This document shows, in pieces, positions 8,364 through 17,842 of a DNA stretch of 64,000 nucleotides. The notes under the pieces are model-generated. The model was not told the origin of the DNA, ran no database searches, and worked only from the letters and a program-made list of their open reading frames with translations. Made by a program: the position numbers and the translations under genes. Origin of the DNA: Acidithiobacillus thiooxidans ATCC 19377 (lineage in GTDB: Bacteria; Pseudomonadota; Gammaproteobacteria; Acidithiobacillales; Acidithiobacillaceae). The stretch is from NCBI RefSeq assembly GCF_009662475.1, contig NZ_CP045571.1:2354501-2418500 (forward strand), in the 5' to 3' direction. Positions within the stretch are counted from its first letter, which is position 1; each line of letters begins with the position of its first letter.

Positions 8364-8540
8364 GTCACAGCACTCGTGATTAGTCAATTTTCGGTAGGAA
8401 TCAGCGTCTGGATTGTTCACTCTTGAAAACATCGTTGTTTTACTAATATAAAAAATACTTCAATGCACTAATGATATACATCCCGTGAAATGGGGTGGTA
8501 AAACCCTTGTGCTGACCGGGAGCCAAAATCCGTCCAAGAG
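8364..8540 (+). repeat. MITE-like repeat, copy A
   Basis: Starts GTGATTAGTCAATTTTCGG and AATCAGCGTCTGG, then shares about 130 bases with the copy at 24822-25005 read on the other strand, including TTGAAAACATC, CTAATATA and ATGGGGTGGTAAAA. The far end (TGCTGACCGGGAGCCAA) is diverged. Other copies are at 10308-10476 and a single end at 55620. No coding capacity. Confidence 0.7.
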
Positions 8541-8619
8541 GCTGCTTCCACCGTCCTCTTTGTCCGGTTTTCCATACACCACTCTTTTTTGATGTGCATA
8601 GTGTACTCCTAGCCTGGCG

Positions 8620-9342
8620 TCAGTAACCCGAGAACTCCTCTGTGCGGATGTTGTCGTCATTGACTCCCGCTTCATTTAGTAGGTTGCGCATCGCATGCAC
8701 CATTGATCGTGGACCGGCGACGTAGTAAATGGGGAGCGTCAGGTCACCAATGAATTTCAGAAGCATGGCTTGGGTGATGAATCCGATCTCTCCATGCCAC
8801 GCTCGGCTTGACTTTTCCACTTGCGTCATCGTGCCGATAAAAGAGTAATTCGGATTTTCCTTCTGGGCTTCCATCAGTTCTTCCAGAAACGCCGCGTCTT
8901 CCGGTCTGTTATTGGAATCGAACAGGAAAATCTTGTGGGGAAGCTTGTCGTGCGCGGCTTGAAGAACGATGCTCCTGACAGGAGTAACTCCGACGCCTCC
9001 TGTGAGGAAGACGGCAGGAATGCGCGCATTGTTGTGGAGTGTGAACGAGCCGCCAGGACCGTTCAACGTGAGCTCCGCACCAAGCTCCACTGTTTTTAAC
9101 ACCCGCTTGAATGCGGTATCGCGCATTCGGGTCGTAAACATAAGAAAGTCTTCATAAGGCGCGCTCGCTAGAGAAAACCCTCGCGTGTTGCCCTCGGCGT
9201 CAGTTTCAGCGGGGTTGATCAGTGTGAAGTCAGCGTATTGGCCTGCTTTGTAAGTAAACCCTTCTGGCTTTTCAAAATAAAATGCCATTGTTCCAGCAGC
9301 GATTTCCTGTTTTCTTTTTAATTTGATTTTGCAGATTGTCAT
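8620..9342 (-). CDS. FAD-dependent ferredoxin/flavodoxin reductase-like oxidoreductase
   Basis: 240 residues, an FNR-superfamily module without an iron-sulfur domain. The FAD part has YKAGQYADFTLI and RGFSLASAP; the NAD(P) part has FLTGGVGVTPVRSIV and YYVAGPRSMVHAM near the end. It moves electrons between NAD(P)H and a partner protein, possibly a ferredoxin. The ATG at 9342 is chosen because AGGAG lies eight bases before it; the frame continues upstream but without a site. A glutathione S-transferase follows upstream on the same strand after about 130 bases. Confidence 0.88.
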   Translation of the reverse strand: MTICKIKLKRKQEIAAGTMAFYFEKPEGFTYKAGQYADFTLINPAETDAEGNTRGFSLASAPYEDFLMFTTRMRDTAFKRVLKTVELGAELTLNGPGGSFTLHNNARIPAVFLTGGVGVTPVRSIVLQAAHDKLPHKIFLFDSNNRPEDAAFLEELMEAQKENPNYSFIGTMTQVEKSSRAWHGEIGFITQAMLLKFIGDLTLPIYYVAGPRSMVHAMRNLLNEAGVNDDNIRTEEFSGY

Positions 9343-9469
9343 GGTGCAATTCTCCTGACCCTTGCTGGAATTATAGTGCATGCAGCAACGTCTCGCATAG
9401 CCATCGACCGGGATAGGAAATGCCTGCACCGGAAAATTGGCCTGGCGCCGGATGCGTGCCTGCTCAAAT

Positions 9470-10105
9470 TCAGGCGTCAGCGAGTAGCTGACGGCTGCGT
9501 TCGGCGCTCGGACGGGTGCTCACAAGATTGAACCAGGGGCCGAGGTGGGGTAATGCATGGTCGAAGGGTTGCCCCACGCTGTCAGCGAAATCGAGCCAAA
9601 CGTAGAGCCAGATATCGGCTGCAGTGAAGCGCTGTCCGCACAGATAAGGGCCATTGCCGAATATACTGTCGAGCCAGGCGGTACGGTCTCGGGCGACCCT
9701 CTTCAACCCGTCTGCCGCTTCTGGTGCCACCGGGATTCGATCCTTAAATCGCTCCAAGCCTTCTGCATAGTGATAGGCGTTGTGAATGAACTCTGTGATG
9801 TTCAGTTCCACGCGTCGCCACCATTGCCGCGTTTCAGTGCGCTCGATTGCAGTCGTTCCGATCAGCGCGATCTGCGGATTCTCTTCTTCGAGGTACTCGG
9901 CGATCGCCACTGCCTCAGCCAGCACCCGCCCGTCATCAAGTTGCAGCGCTGGCGTCTGTCCAGCGGGATTAAGGCTAAGAAATGGCTCGCCCCGGTTCTC
10001 ACCCGCGAATACGTCGATAGTAATGCTTGGAATCGTCAGATGTTTTTCCAGAATGAACATCCGCAGGCAACGTGGCGCTGGACTGTGTGCATCGTAAAGC
10101 AGCAT
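9470..10105 (-). CDS. Glutathione S-transferase
   Basis: 211 residues. The N-terminal thioredoxin-fold half reads MLLYDAHSPAPRCLRMFI, with Ser/Pro at the usual catalytic position, then the cis-Pro and glutathione-binding NPAGQTPAL and EAVAIAEYLEE. The C-terminal helical domain contains CGQRFTAADIWLYVWLDF, the N-capping box of GSTs. It conjugates or reduces electrophiles with glutathione in the cytoplasm. GGAG precedes the ATG. Probably in one transcript with the reductase downstream, although the spacing is wide. Confidence 0.93.
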   Translation of the reverse strand: MLLYDAHSPAPRCLRMFILEKHLTIPSITIDVFAGENRGEPFLSLNPAGQTPALQLDDGRVLAEAVAIAEYLEEENPQIALIGTTAIERTETRQWWRRVELNITEFIHNAYHYAEGLERFKDRIPVAPEAADGLKRVARDRTAWLDSIFGNGPYLCGQRFTAADIWLYVWLDFADSVGQPFDHALPHLGPWFNLVSTRPSAERSRQLLADA

Positions 10106-11022
10106 AGCGGGAATCTCCTGTCACGGGTCGGCAATATAACGCCACTAGAGGTCAGCGTAGTGGTGCCATTTCTAAGTGCCAAAATTGGAGCCTCAAACAG
10201 GGGCAAGACTGGACGATTTTTGGGTGTTTCGCAACCGTCCTTTTGGGGTTCTTTAACAAATGCCTTGACGTGCAGTAACGTTTCACTTTGAAGATGAGTA
10301 GGTTGGCGCTGCTATTCATATCATCCATTATCCACCTGCTGGCATCATGATTTTACTGTACCAGACAATGCAAAAAATGGTCATAACAAACTGAATAGTT
10401 ATAAGAATATCCTGTTGTGAGGGGCATTCCTGACGCTGATCCCTGAAAAACTGGACAATCATAGGCGCTTTTTGGCGGGATGATGCTTACTGGGGCAGAG
10501 GAACGATGGATGACCCGAGTGTCGAAACCCTTGATAGCCGGACGCTCAAATTTGATGGTCACATAGCGACCGGCAGATGGGCTAGATGGTAGGTTTTTTG
10601 GGGACCCGATGACGGTATTGCTCTGGCGTCAGGTCCGTCATGTCCGAGCCGATGGCTTCAATGGTCGAGGCAGGAACTTTGTCGGCATCAAAGAAAGGGG
10701 CCGATTCGGTCCAGCCTATATCAATCTTCAACTTTGTGGCGGATAAACCCAATCGCCGGCGCCGCACGTTACAAAACCATGCTACAATCTCAGGTGTTGT
10801 TAGCAGTTTTTAACTCTTGCCTAAAGACATGGGATCTATGACTATGAAAGCACTATGCTACGTTTGCGATGCTGAACTAGGCTTTTGCCAGATGCTACTC
10901 CATTCCAAGCGGAGACTTTGTGTATTCAGTCTCTGCATTAGTCCAAATGCCCAACATGCTCATTTTTAGGTGTGCACTCATTCCAGTGCTCCGTAAATTT
11001 GAGTTATTGCGAGGGAGAATTA
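10106..11022. other. Long intergenic stretch before narG
   Basis: About 900 bases with no convincing protein. It contains repeat copy B (10308-10476). A 61-codon leftward frame at 10582-10767 has no ribosome site and no recognisable motif. The AT-rich part after 10800 presumably carries the nar promoter, but I could not find a clear FNR or NarL site. Confidence 0.5.
10308..10476 (-). repeat. MITE-like repeat, copy B (diverged)
   Basis: Right end CGCTGATCCCTGAAAAACTG ... ACAATCATAGGCGCT matches the ends of copies A, C and D. The left end CCACCTGCTGGCATCATGAT matches the left end of copy C (CCAACTTTCAGCATCATGTT). The centre is largely diverged. Same orientation as copy C. Confidence 0.55.
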
Positions 11023-11145
11023 ATGCCACATGCTGAGTTGGTTTCTATTGGAAAATTATCTAAGGAACAGGTTTCGACTACCGAAAAGAATAAAAAATAT
11101 TCAAAGCAGACTCAGACGTGGTCAGAAAGCATGTTGTGCGCATGA
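11023..11145 (+). CDS. Possible 40-residue protein upstream of narG
   Basis: ATG with GGGAG about seven bases before it; the product is hydrophilic, rich in Lys/Ser/Thr, with a single Trp and no recognised motif. It ends 60 bases before narG. It could be a leader peptide, a gene remnant or chance. Confidence 0.3.
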   Translation: MPHAELVSIGKLSKEQVSTTEKNKKYSKQTQTWSESMLCA

Positions 11146-11207
11146 ATTAAGCTTATAAGCCTATCCTACAGGCTGAGGCGGCTGAAACATTATCGAAGGA
11201 GTTCTTT

Positions 11208-14200
11208 ATGAGTCATTTGCTGGATCGCCTGAAGTATTTAGTTCGTTACCACGAATCCTTCTCGGATGGACATGGTGTCAAATTGCAGGACGATCGGCTC
11301 TGGGAAGACGCATATCGGCATCGCTGGCGGTATGACAAGGTAGTACGCACGACTCATGGTGTAAACTGTACAGGCGGTTGCAGTTGGAATGTCCATGTCA
11401 AAAACGGGCTGGTTGTTTTTGAGATGCAGGCACATGATTACCCAAAAACGCGCCCAGACCTACCCAACCACGAACCTCGCGGTTGTCAACGAGGTGCCAG
11501 TTTTTCCTGGTATTTATATAGTCCTCATCGTATCAAATACCCCATGATCCGTGGGCGGTTGCTGGAGCTATATCGCCATGAAAGAGCCACGGGGAAAGAT
11601 CCAGTAGAAGCTTGGAGAGCCATTCAGGAAGACCCAAAAAAACGCAGTAGTTACATCGCGGTGCGTGGATTGGGCGGTTTCGTCCGCAGTAGCTGGGATG
11701 AAATCAACGAAATCATTGCGGCTGCGAATATTTATACCATATTACGTTACGGACCTGATCGTATCGCCGGATTCTCCGTCATTCCTGCAATGTCGATGAT
11801 CAGCTACGCTGCTGGAACACGGTATCTTTCATTGATTGGGGGCGTACCACTGAGTTTCTATGATTGGTATTGCGACCTCCCACCATCTTCACCTCAAGTC
11901 TGGGGAGAGCAGACCGACGTACCAGAATCAGCCGATTGGTATAATTCTACCTATATCATCGTAGCTGGAACCAATATTCCGGCGACACGTACCCCTGATG
12001 CTCATTTTTATTCTGAAGTCAGATATAAAGGTACCAAAGTCGTCGCGATAGCTCCAGATTATGCGGAATACGTAAAATTTGCCGATGAGTGGTTACCTGT
12101 ACGAGCGGGCACCGATGCTGCGTTATTTTTAGCAATGGGTCATGTGGTATTACAGGAATTCTTTTTGCAAAAAAGGACATCCTATTTTCAAGATTATGCA
12201 AGACAATTCACTGACCTGCCGATGCAAATACTATTAAGACCGTTGGATGATACCCGATACACCAGCGATCGCTTTTTACGGGCCTCTGATTTTGATAATC
12301 AGCTGGGTCAAAATGAAAATCCCGAATGGAAAACTATCGTTTATGATTCGAAAAGCGAGAGTTATCGATGCCCCAAAGGATCCATAGGTTTTCGGTGGAG
12401 TCAAACTGAGGGTAACTGGAACCTGCTACAAGAAGATGCGACAACGAACGAATACATTGAGGCAGAATTATCCTGCTTAGGTTTACAAGATATCGTGCTC
12501 CAAGTGGTTTTCCCTGATTATGGCAATAGTGACGGCCAAGCAAAGCTGTTTGAACGCAAGATCCCGGCGCGCCGTTTACAAACTACGCATGGTGAACAAT
12601 TTGTTTGTTCCGTCTTTGATCTGTTGCTTGCACAATATGGCGTCAACCGTGCCGAAATCGAAGGCACGACCGATGCAAACTATACAGATAGCAATCAGCT
12701 TTTCACTCCAGCTTGGCAGCAAGGCATTACCGGTATTCCACAAGAGAATTGCATAAGAATCGCGCAAGAGTTTGCGGAAAACGCCGTGCTTACACAAGGG
12801 AAGTCCATGGTGATTGTCGGTGCCGGAACCAATCATTGGTACCATAACGATATGAATTATCGGTCAATTATTAATCTTGTGCATCTTTGTGGATGTGTTG
12901 GTCAAAGTGGTGGAGGCTGGGCACATTATGTTGGTCAGGAAGCACTTCGACCCCAAGCTGGGTGGTTACCTTTGGCTTTTGCTGGCGACTGGCATCTACA
13001 CTCGCGCCAAGCAGCGGGGACTAGTTACTGGTATTTACATACGGACCAATGGCGCTATGAGCGCGTCACCGCTGATAGCCTCATGCATCCTGCCGCAAAA
13101 GCCAGCTACAAAGGCCATACATTGGCAGATTACAATATTGTAGCCGAGCGTTTGGGATGGCTTCCCGCCGCACCCCACTTTCAAAGTAACCCATTAGATA
13201 TCGCCGAAGCCGCCGGTCAGGATTCCAAAGGTGTTGCGGATTATGTTGCTCATGAACTTCATAATGGACACCTCACTTTTGCCAGTGAAGATATTGACCA
13301 CCAAGAGAATTGGCCGCGCAATCTGTTCGTCTGGCGCAGTAACCTGATCGGTACCAACGCGAAAGGTCATGAATACTTTCTCAAGCATCTTCTCGGGGCC
13401 GAAAATGCCGTGCTGGGAGAAGATGGCTCGGGCAGAGCTTCGCAAGAAATCCAGTGGCACGAGAAAGCCCCCGTTGGCAAGCTGGACTTAATGATAGATA
13501 TCAACTTTAGGTTAAATAGCACTGGGGCCTATGCGGATATTATCCTGCCAACGGCTACATGGTACGAAAAGGACGACCTGAACACCACAGACATGCATCC
13601 CTTCATCCACCCTCTTGGTGCTGCAGTGGATCCAGGTTGGGAAAGTCGCAGCGATTGGCAGATTTTTCGGCATTTAGCCAAAAGCTTTTCAACACTTGCT
13701 GAAAAACATCTCGGGAAAAGAAAGGATTTGCTTGCTATTTCACTACTTCACGATACCCCTAATGAGCTAGGACAAGCTGTGGGAGTCAGCGATTGGAAAC
13801 GTGAAGGAAAAATTCCAGAGCCTGGACGTACTTGTCCAAATTTTGAAATTGTGGAACGTGATTATCCGCATATTTATGAACAGTACAGCAGCATTGGACC
13901 GCTGCTGGCCACTCACGGCAATGGTGCAAAGGGCGAGCATTGGGAGACCGGGCAAGAAATTTCGGAATTGCTGGCGATTAACGGAACATTCCCTTCTTCA
14001 AGAAAGGGTAAAGAAGACGCTCGCCCCTCCCTTGAGAGTGATATCAACGCATGCAATATGGTTCTTCATCTCTCCCCGGAGACTAACGGAGAAGTGGCGC
14101 ATAAAGGATGGCTGTCGTTGAGCACCAAAACTGGACTTTCTCTAACCAAACTTGCCAACGATCGCCGGGGTGAGAAATTTAGCTTTCATGACTTGCAAGT

Positions 14201-14963
14201 ACAACCCCGAAAGGTGATTTCATCTCCTTCATGGAGTGGTCTGATGTCGGAAGAAGTCAGTTACAATGCTGGATATGTAAATGTGCACTATGCCACGCCC
14301 TATAGAACACTCACCGGACGTGGTCAGTTTTATCTGGATCATGAATGGATGTTGGATTTTGGTGAAGGTCTTTGTACCTATCGCCCGCCTTTAACCACAC
14401 ACGCCGTCGCAGGCTTGCCTGAGGCCATCGCCCAACAGGGTGGCATCGTATTACGGTTTCTTACGCCACACGACAAATGGGGAATTCATAGCACCTATCA
14501 TGACGATTTGCGCATGATGCATCTTTCCCGAGGGGGTCCCCATATCTGGCTCAGCGAGAAAGATGCCGATCAGCTTAAAATATCTGACAACGACTGGTTA
14601 GAAGCAGTTAATGAAAATGGTGCCCTTATGGCACGTGCGGTGGTGAGCCAACGCATTCCAGAAGGGGTGGCCATCATGTATCACCAACAGGAAAAAACAC
14701 TGAATGTTCCAGGTGCGCCAAGCACAGGTAAACGTGGTGGCATCAATAACAGCGCTACACGAGTAATTGTAAAGCCGACCCATATGATCGGTGGCTATGC
14801 ACAACTCGCCTGGACACTGAATTATTATGGACCTGTCGGAAGTCAGCGCGATGCTGAAGTACTGATTCGCAAGGTAAACGATGCACAAATCTCGTGGATG
14901 GAAAATCAGTTAGGCTCGGATCTAGAGACAGAACTGCGTCAAGCAGTGGAGGAAAGTCAATGA
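11208..14963 (+). CDS. narG: Respiratory nitrate reductase alpha subunit
   Basis: 1251 residues, the molybdenum-cofactor subunit of membrane-bound nitrate reductase; reduces nitrate to nitrite on the cytoplasmic side using electrons from NarH. His50, Cys54, Cys58 and Cys93 (THGVNCTGGCSW, EPRGCQRGAS) bind FS0, and the Mo-ligand Asp is Asp223 in FYDWYCDLPP. LPTATWYEKDDLNTTDMHPF and the C-terminal KPTHMIGGYA are the usual NarG blocks. No Tat leader, as in other cytoplasmic NarG. AAGGAG is eight bases before the ATG. The stop overlaps the narH start (ATGA). The gene is visibly AT-richer than the genes to the left, which suggests transfer. Confidence 0.98.
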   Translation: MSHLLDRLKYLVRYHESFSDGHGVKLQDDRLWEDAYRHRWRYDKVVRTTHGVNCTGGCSWNVHVKNGLVVFEMQAHDYPKTRPDLPNHEPRGCQRGASFSWYLYSPHRIKYPMIRGRLLELYRHERATGKDPVEAWRAIQEDPKKRSSYIAVRGLGGFVRSSWDEINEIIAAANIYTILRYGPDRIAGFSVIPAMSMISYAAGTRYLSLIGGVPLSFYDWYCDLPPSSPQVWGEQTDVPESADWYNSTYIIVAGTNIPATRTPDAHFYSEVRYKGTKVVAIAPDYAEYVKFADEWLPVRAGTDAALFLAMGHVVLQEFFLQKRTSYFQDYARQFTDLPMQILLRPLDDTRYTSDRFLRASDFDNQLGQNENPEWKTIVYDSKSESYRCPKGSIGFRWSQTEGNWNLLQEDATTNEYIEAELSCLGLQDIVLQVVFPDYGNSDGQAKLFERKIPARRLQTTHGEQFVCSVFDLLLAQYGVNRAEIEGTTDANYTDSNQLFTPAWQQGITGIPQENCIRIAQEFAENAVLTQGKSMVIVGAGTNHWYHNDMNYRSIINLVHLCGCVGQSGGGWAHYVGQEALRPQAGWLPLAFAGDWHLHSRQAAGTSYWYLHTDQWRYERVTADSLMHPAAKASYKGHTLADYNIVAERLGWLPAAPHFQSNPLDIAEAAGQDSKGVADYVAHELHNGHLTFASEDIDHQENWPRNLFVWRSNLIGTNAKGHEYFLKHLLGAENAVLGEDGSGRASQEIQWHEKAPVGKLDLMIDINFRLNSTGAYADIILPTATWYEKDDLNTTDMHPFIHPLGAAVDPGWESRSDWQIFRHLAKSFSTLAEKHLGKRKDLLAISLLHDTPNELGQAVGVSDWKREGKIPEPGRTCPNFEIVERDYPHIYEQYSSIGPLLATHGNGAKGEHWETGQEISELLAINGTFPSSRKGKEDARPSLESDINACNMVLHLSPETNGEVAHKGWLSLSTKTGLSLTKLANDRRGEKFSFHDLQVQPRKVISSPSWSGLMSEEVSYNAGYVNVHYATPYRTLTGRGQFYLDHEWMLDFGEGLCTYRPPLTTHAVAGLPEAIAQQGGIVLRFLTPHDKWGIHSTYHDDLRMMHLSRGGPHIWLSEKDADQLKISDNDWLEAVNENGALMARAVVSQRIPEGVAIMYHQQEKTLNVPGAPSTGKRGGINNSATRVIVKPTHMIGGYAQLAWTLNYYGPVGSQRDAEVLIRKVNDAQISWMENQLGSDLETELRQAVEESQ

Positions 14964-16522
14964 AAGTACGTGCACAATTTGCTCTCGTTTTTAATCTAGA
15001 TAAGTGCATCGGTTGTCATACATGCTCGGTGACCTGCAAAAATACCTGGACCAACCGTCGAGGAACGGAATATATCTGGTTCAATAATGTCGAAACCAAA
15101 CCAGGAATAGGTTATCCCAAAAACTGGGAAAATCAGGACCAATGGCATGGCGGGTGGATATTGAAGAATGGTAAGTTATCCCTAAAACAAGGTGGTCGTT
15201 TCTGGGAGCTGATGACTATTTTTGCCAATCCACATTTACCCGAGATTTTGGACTACTACGAACCTTTTACGTACGACTATGCACATCTCCTCAATGCACA
15301 ATTATCAGAAACAGCACCGGTCGCACGCCCAGTTTCACTGGTGAGCGGTCAGGTTATGGAAAAAATTGAATGGAGTGCGAACTGGGAAGATCAATTGGGT
15401 GGTACTTATCAAACGCGATCTGTCGATTACAATCTTAGAGATGTCCCAGGCAAAGACCTTTTGGGGGAATTCGAGAAAACCTTTCTTTTTTATTTACCAC
15501 GCATGTGTAACCATTGCTTAAATCCGGCCTGCGTTGCTGCGTGCCCTTCTGGGGCCATTTATAAACGAGAAGAGGATGGCATTGTTCTCATTGATCAGGA
15601 TCGCTGTCGCGGTTGGCGTATGTGTATCTCTGCGTGCCCATATAAAAAGGTATATTTCAATTGGGACTCCGGTAAATCGGAAAAATGTATTGCTTGCTAT
15701 CCCCGAGTTGAATCAGGATTGCCAACTATCTGCTCAGACACCTGTGTGGGGCGTATCCGTTACAATGGCATTATGTTGTACGATGCAGATCGCATTGCTG
15801 AACTGGCCGGCACGAATGAAGAACAGGATCTTTATGAAGCACAAATGAACATTTTTCTCAATCCGCACGATCCAGAGGTAATCGCACAAGCACGACTCGA
15901 TGACGTTCCAGATTCCTGGATTGATGCAGCACAGCGCTCACCTATTTACAAAATGGCAATGGACTGGAAAATAGCACTGCCTTTGCATCCTGAATTCCGA
16001 ACCCTCCCCATGGTCTGGTATATCCCTCCTTTATCGCCCATGGGGCGCGAAATATCACCACGAAATATTCCGAGTAAGGCAGAGGACATAATTCCACGCT
16101 TGGAATCATTGCGTATACCAATCGACTATCTAGCCAGTCTTTTTACGGCGGGGAACCATAAGCCAGTAATCGCATCGTTGAAAAAACTCATTGCAATGCG
16201 AGCCTATCAGCGCAGTCTACATGTTCAAGGCGTGCCTAATACAGAGGTTTTAGACGGAGCCGATTTGGACGAGGCCACCGCTCAGGATATGTATCGGTAT
16301 CTGGCCATAGCCAATTATGAAGATCGGTTTGTGATCCCTACCAGCCATCAGGAAACCATGATGGATGATCCATACGATTTTCAAGGACAAAATGGCTTTG
16401 TGTTTGGTAACGAAAGTAGTGTGGGTATCAGCGCTGGAGAGCTATTCCCAAGGCGTCGCAAAGAAACACCAGCGGCGAACGTGCAGCCGCTCCATTTCGT
16501 TCGGCACCGGGGAAACGTATGA
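14960..16522 (+). CDS. narH: Respiratory nitrate reductase beta subunit
   Basis: 520 residues. Carries the chain of one 3Fe-4S and three 4Fe-4S clusters passing electrons from NarI to NarG. Cys groups: CIGCHTCSVTCKNTW near the start, MCNHCLNPACVAACPSG, CRGWRMCISACPY (Trp in place of a Cys marks the 3Fe cluster) and CIACYPRVESG. The ATG at 14960 overlaps the narG stop and is the start that fits the family N-terminus MKVRAQ. The last four bases overlap narJ. Confidence 0.98.
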   Translation: MKVRAQFALVFNLDKCIGCHTCSVTCKNTWTNRRGTEYIWFNNVETKPGIGYPKNWENQDQWHGGWILKNGKLSLKQGGRFWELMTIFANPHLPEILDYYEPFTYDYAHLLNAQLSETAPVARPVSLVSGQVMEKIEWSANWEDQLGGTYQTRSVDYNLRDVPGKDLLGEFEKTFLFYLPRMCNHCLNPACVAACPSGAIYKREEDGIVLIDQDRCRGWRMCISACPYKKVYFNWDSGKSEKCIACYPRVESGLPTICSDTCVGRIRYNGIMLYDADRIAELAGTNEEQDLYEAQMNIFLNPHDPEVIAQARLDDVPDSWIDAAQRSPIYKMAMDWKIALPLHPEFRTLPMVWYIPPLSPMGREISPRNIPSKAEDIIPRLESLRIPIDYLASLFTAGNHKPVIASLKKLIAMRAYQRSLHVQGVPNTEVLDGADLDEATAQDMYRYLAIANYEDRFVIPTSHQETMMDDPYDFQGQNGFVFGNESSVGISAGELFPRRRKETPAANVQPLHFVRHRGNV

Positions 16523-17070
16523 GCATCTTTCATCAACCCATTTTGCACATTGTGGCACTGCTACTGGATTATCCAGACGACGAACTCCTACAGAACCTAC
16601 CAGAGATCGCCTTCGCACTAGAATCACTAGACAATGCACATGAAAAAGAAGTTGCTATGTTGCACGATCACATAAAGTGGATGCAAAGTCTGGCCCCTTT
16701 GCAATTAGAAGCTTTATATGTGAATACATTTGACTGGAATCCCAGTTGCGACCTGCATCTGAGTAATCACATCCTTCCTGAGGATGATCGTGGCCGAGGC
16801 GACGTTCTCGTCCGACTTCTTGAATACTACTCTACTTATGGATGGGCTCCAGGTGCTCGGGCGTTGCCAGACTTCCTACCTGTTGTTTTGGATTTCGCGG
16901 CAACCTTAGAGATAGAGGAGTCTTACATCTTTCTGAGCAGCGCAGACGAAAGTATTCAGATATTGCGAAACAATCTTTCAGAAATACAGAGTCCCTATGC
17001 CCGTTTATTAGAACCAGTACTGTATCGCAGTCATTTTCTTTCACCTATTTCATCAGGAGTTTCTGTATGA
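16519..17070 (+). CDS. narJ: Nitrate reductase assembly chaperone
   Basis: 183 residues of the NarJ/TorD-like helical family; binds apo-NarG and is needed for cofactor insertion and membrane attachment. Recognisable blocks are LLDYPDDELL, YVNTFDWNPSCDLHLSNH and a following GDVLVRLLEYY. Shorter than E. coli NarJ (236 residues) at the C-terminus. Overlaps both narH and narI by ATGA junctions, so the subunits are translationally coupled. Confidence 0.93.
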   Translation: MSIFHQPILHIVALLLDYPDDELLQNLPEIAFALESLDNAHEKEVAMLHDHIKWMQSLAPLQLEALYVNTFDWNPSCDLHLSNHILPEDDRGRGDVLVRLLEYYSTYGWAPGARALPDFLPVVLDFAATLEIEESYIFLSSADESIQILRNNLSEIQSPYARLLEPVLYRSHFLSPISSGVSV

Positions 17071-17765
17071 TCTGGTCTTGGAATATCTTCTTGTTTGGCA
17101 TCTATCCTTACATAGCCGGAACAATATTCTTGTTGGGTTCAATTATTCGCTATGAACGTGAGCAAGCCGGCTGGACTAGTTATTCCAGTCAGATTTTGGC
17201 GTCGAAACGCTATATGATGTGGGCGAGTAATCTCTGGCATATAGGCATACTGACGCTTTTTCTCGGTCATTTTACGGGATTTCTGACCGACACCCTGGAA
17301 TGGCTAGGTTTAGATCCTGTCGAGCATCAATGGCTTGCTGCTAGCGCAGGTATCACGGCTGGAGTGGTGGCAATGGTTGGTGGAGTTATGCTTTTATTAC
17401 GCAGAGTGCTTGATCCAAAAGTGCGTTACGCTAGTCGCCCTATGGATATTATTATATTAGTATGGTTATTGATCACACTTTGCTTTGGTTTGGGCACCCA
17501 ATTCATCAGTGTGCCCGAAGTGATTCATGATCATGTCCAAAATATGGAAATACTTATTCATTATGTTCGAAGCATTGCCGAGTTTCAAGCCAATCCGCAG
17601 CTCATTATAAACATCCCATTGATCTATAAGATACACATGTTTTGTGGATTTACTGTATTTCTCCTTTTTCCCTTCAGTAGGCTAGTGCATATATGGACCG
17701 TACCATTAAATTATGTTGTCAGGCCTTATCAGTTGGTACGCTCAAAGATTCGTTCCGTCGTTTAA
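17067..17765 (+). CDS. narI: Nitrate reductase gamma subunit (cytochrome b)
   Basis: 232 residues, five transmembrane helices. Oxidises quinol at the periplasmic side and passes electrons over two b hemes to NarH. The heme-ligand His pairs are visible: NLWHIGILTLFLGHFTG and KIHMFCGFTVFLLFPFSRLVH. The ATG at 17067 overlaps the narJ stop. Its stop codon lies in the left arm of a 9-bp inverted repeat before narK. Confidence 0.96.
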   Translation: MIWSWNIFLFGIYPYIAGTIFLLGSIIRYEREQAGWTSYSSQILASKRYMMWASNLWHIGILTLFLGHFTGFLTDTLEWLGLDPVEHQWLAASAGITAGVVAMVGGVMLLLRRVLDPKVRYASRPMDIIILVWLLITLCFGLGTQFISVPEVIHDHVQNMEILIHYVRSIAEFQANPQLIINIPLIYKIHMFCGFTVFLLFPFSRLVHIWTVPLNYVVRPYQLVRSKIRSVV

Positions 17766-17790
17766 TAGAGAGAATACATCTTCTATTAAA
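17761..17790. terminator. Hairpin between narI and narK
   Basis: TTTAATAGA (17761-17769) and TCTATTAAA (17782-17790) form a 9-bp stem with a 12-base loop. No T-run follows, so it may tune mRNA stability or partial termination rather than end the transcript. Confidence 0.45.
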
Positions 17791-17842
17791 GCGGAATCGT
17801 TTGGGAAAATTCGATTAATCATTATTATAGAATGGAGGTAAC

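Noticed and set aside
8460-8675. 71-codon leftward frame
   Set aside because: Runs through repeat copy A into the reductase gene; no conserved content.
10353-10562. 69-codon leftward frame
   Set aside because: Overlaps repeat copy B and has no recognisable motif.
10582-10767. 61-codon leftward frame
   Set aside because: No ribosome binding site and no family motif; a faint similarity to IS66 accessory proteins could not be supported.
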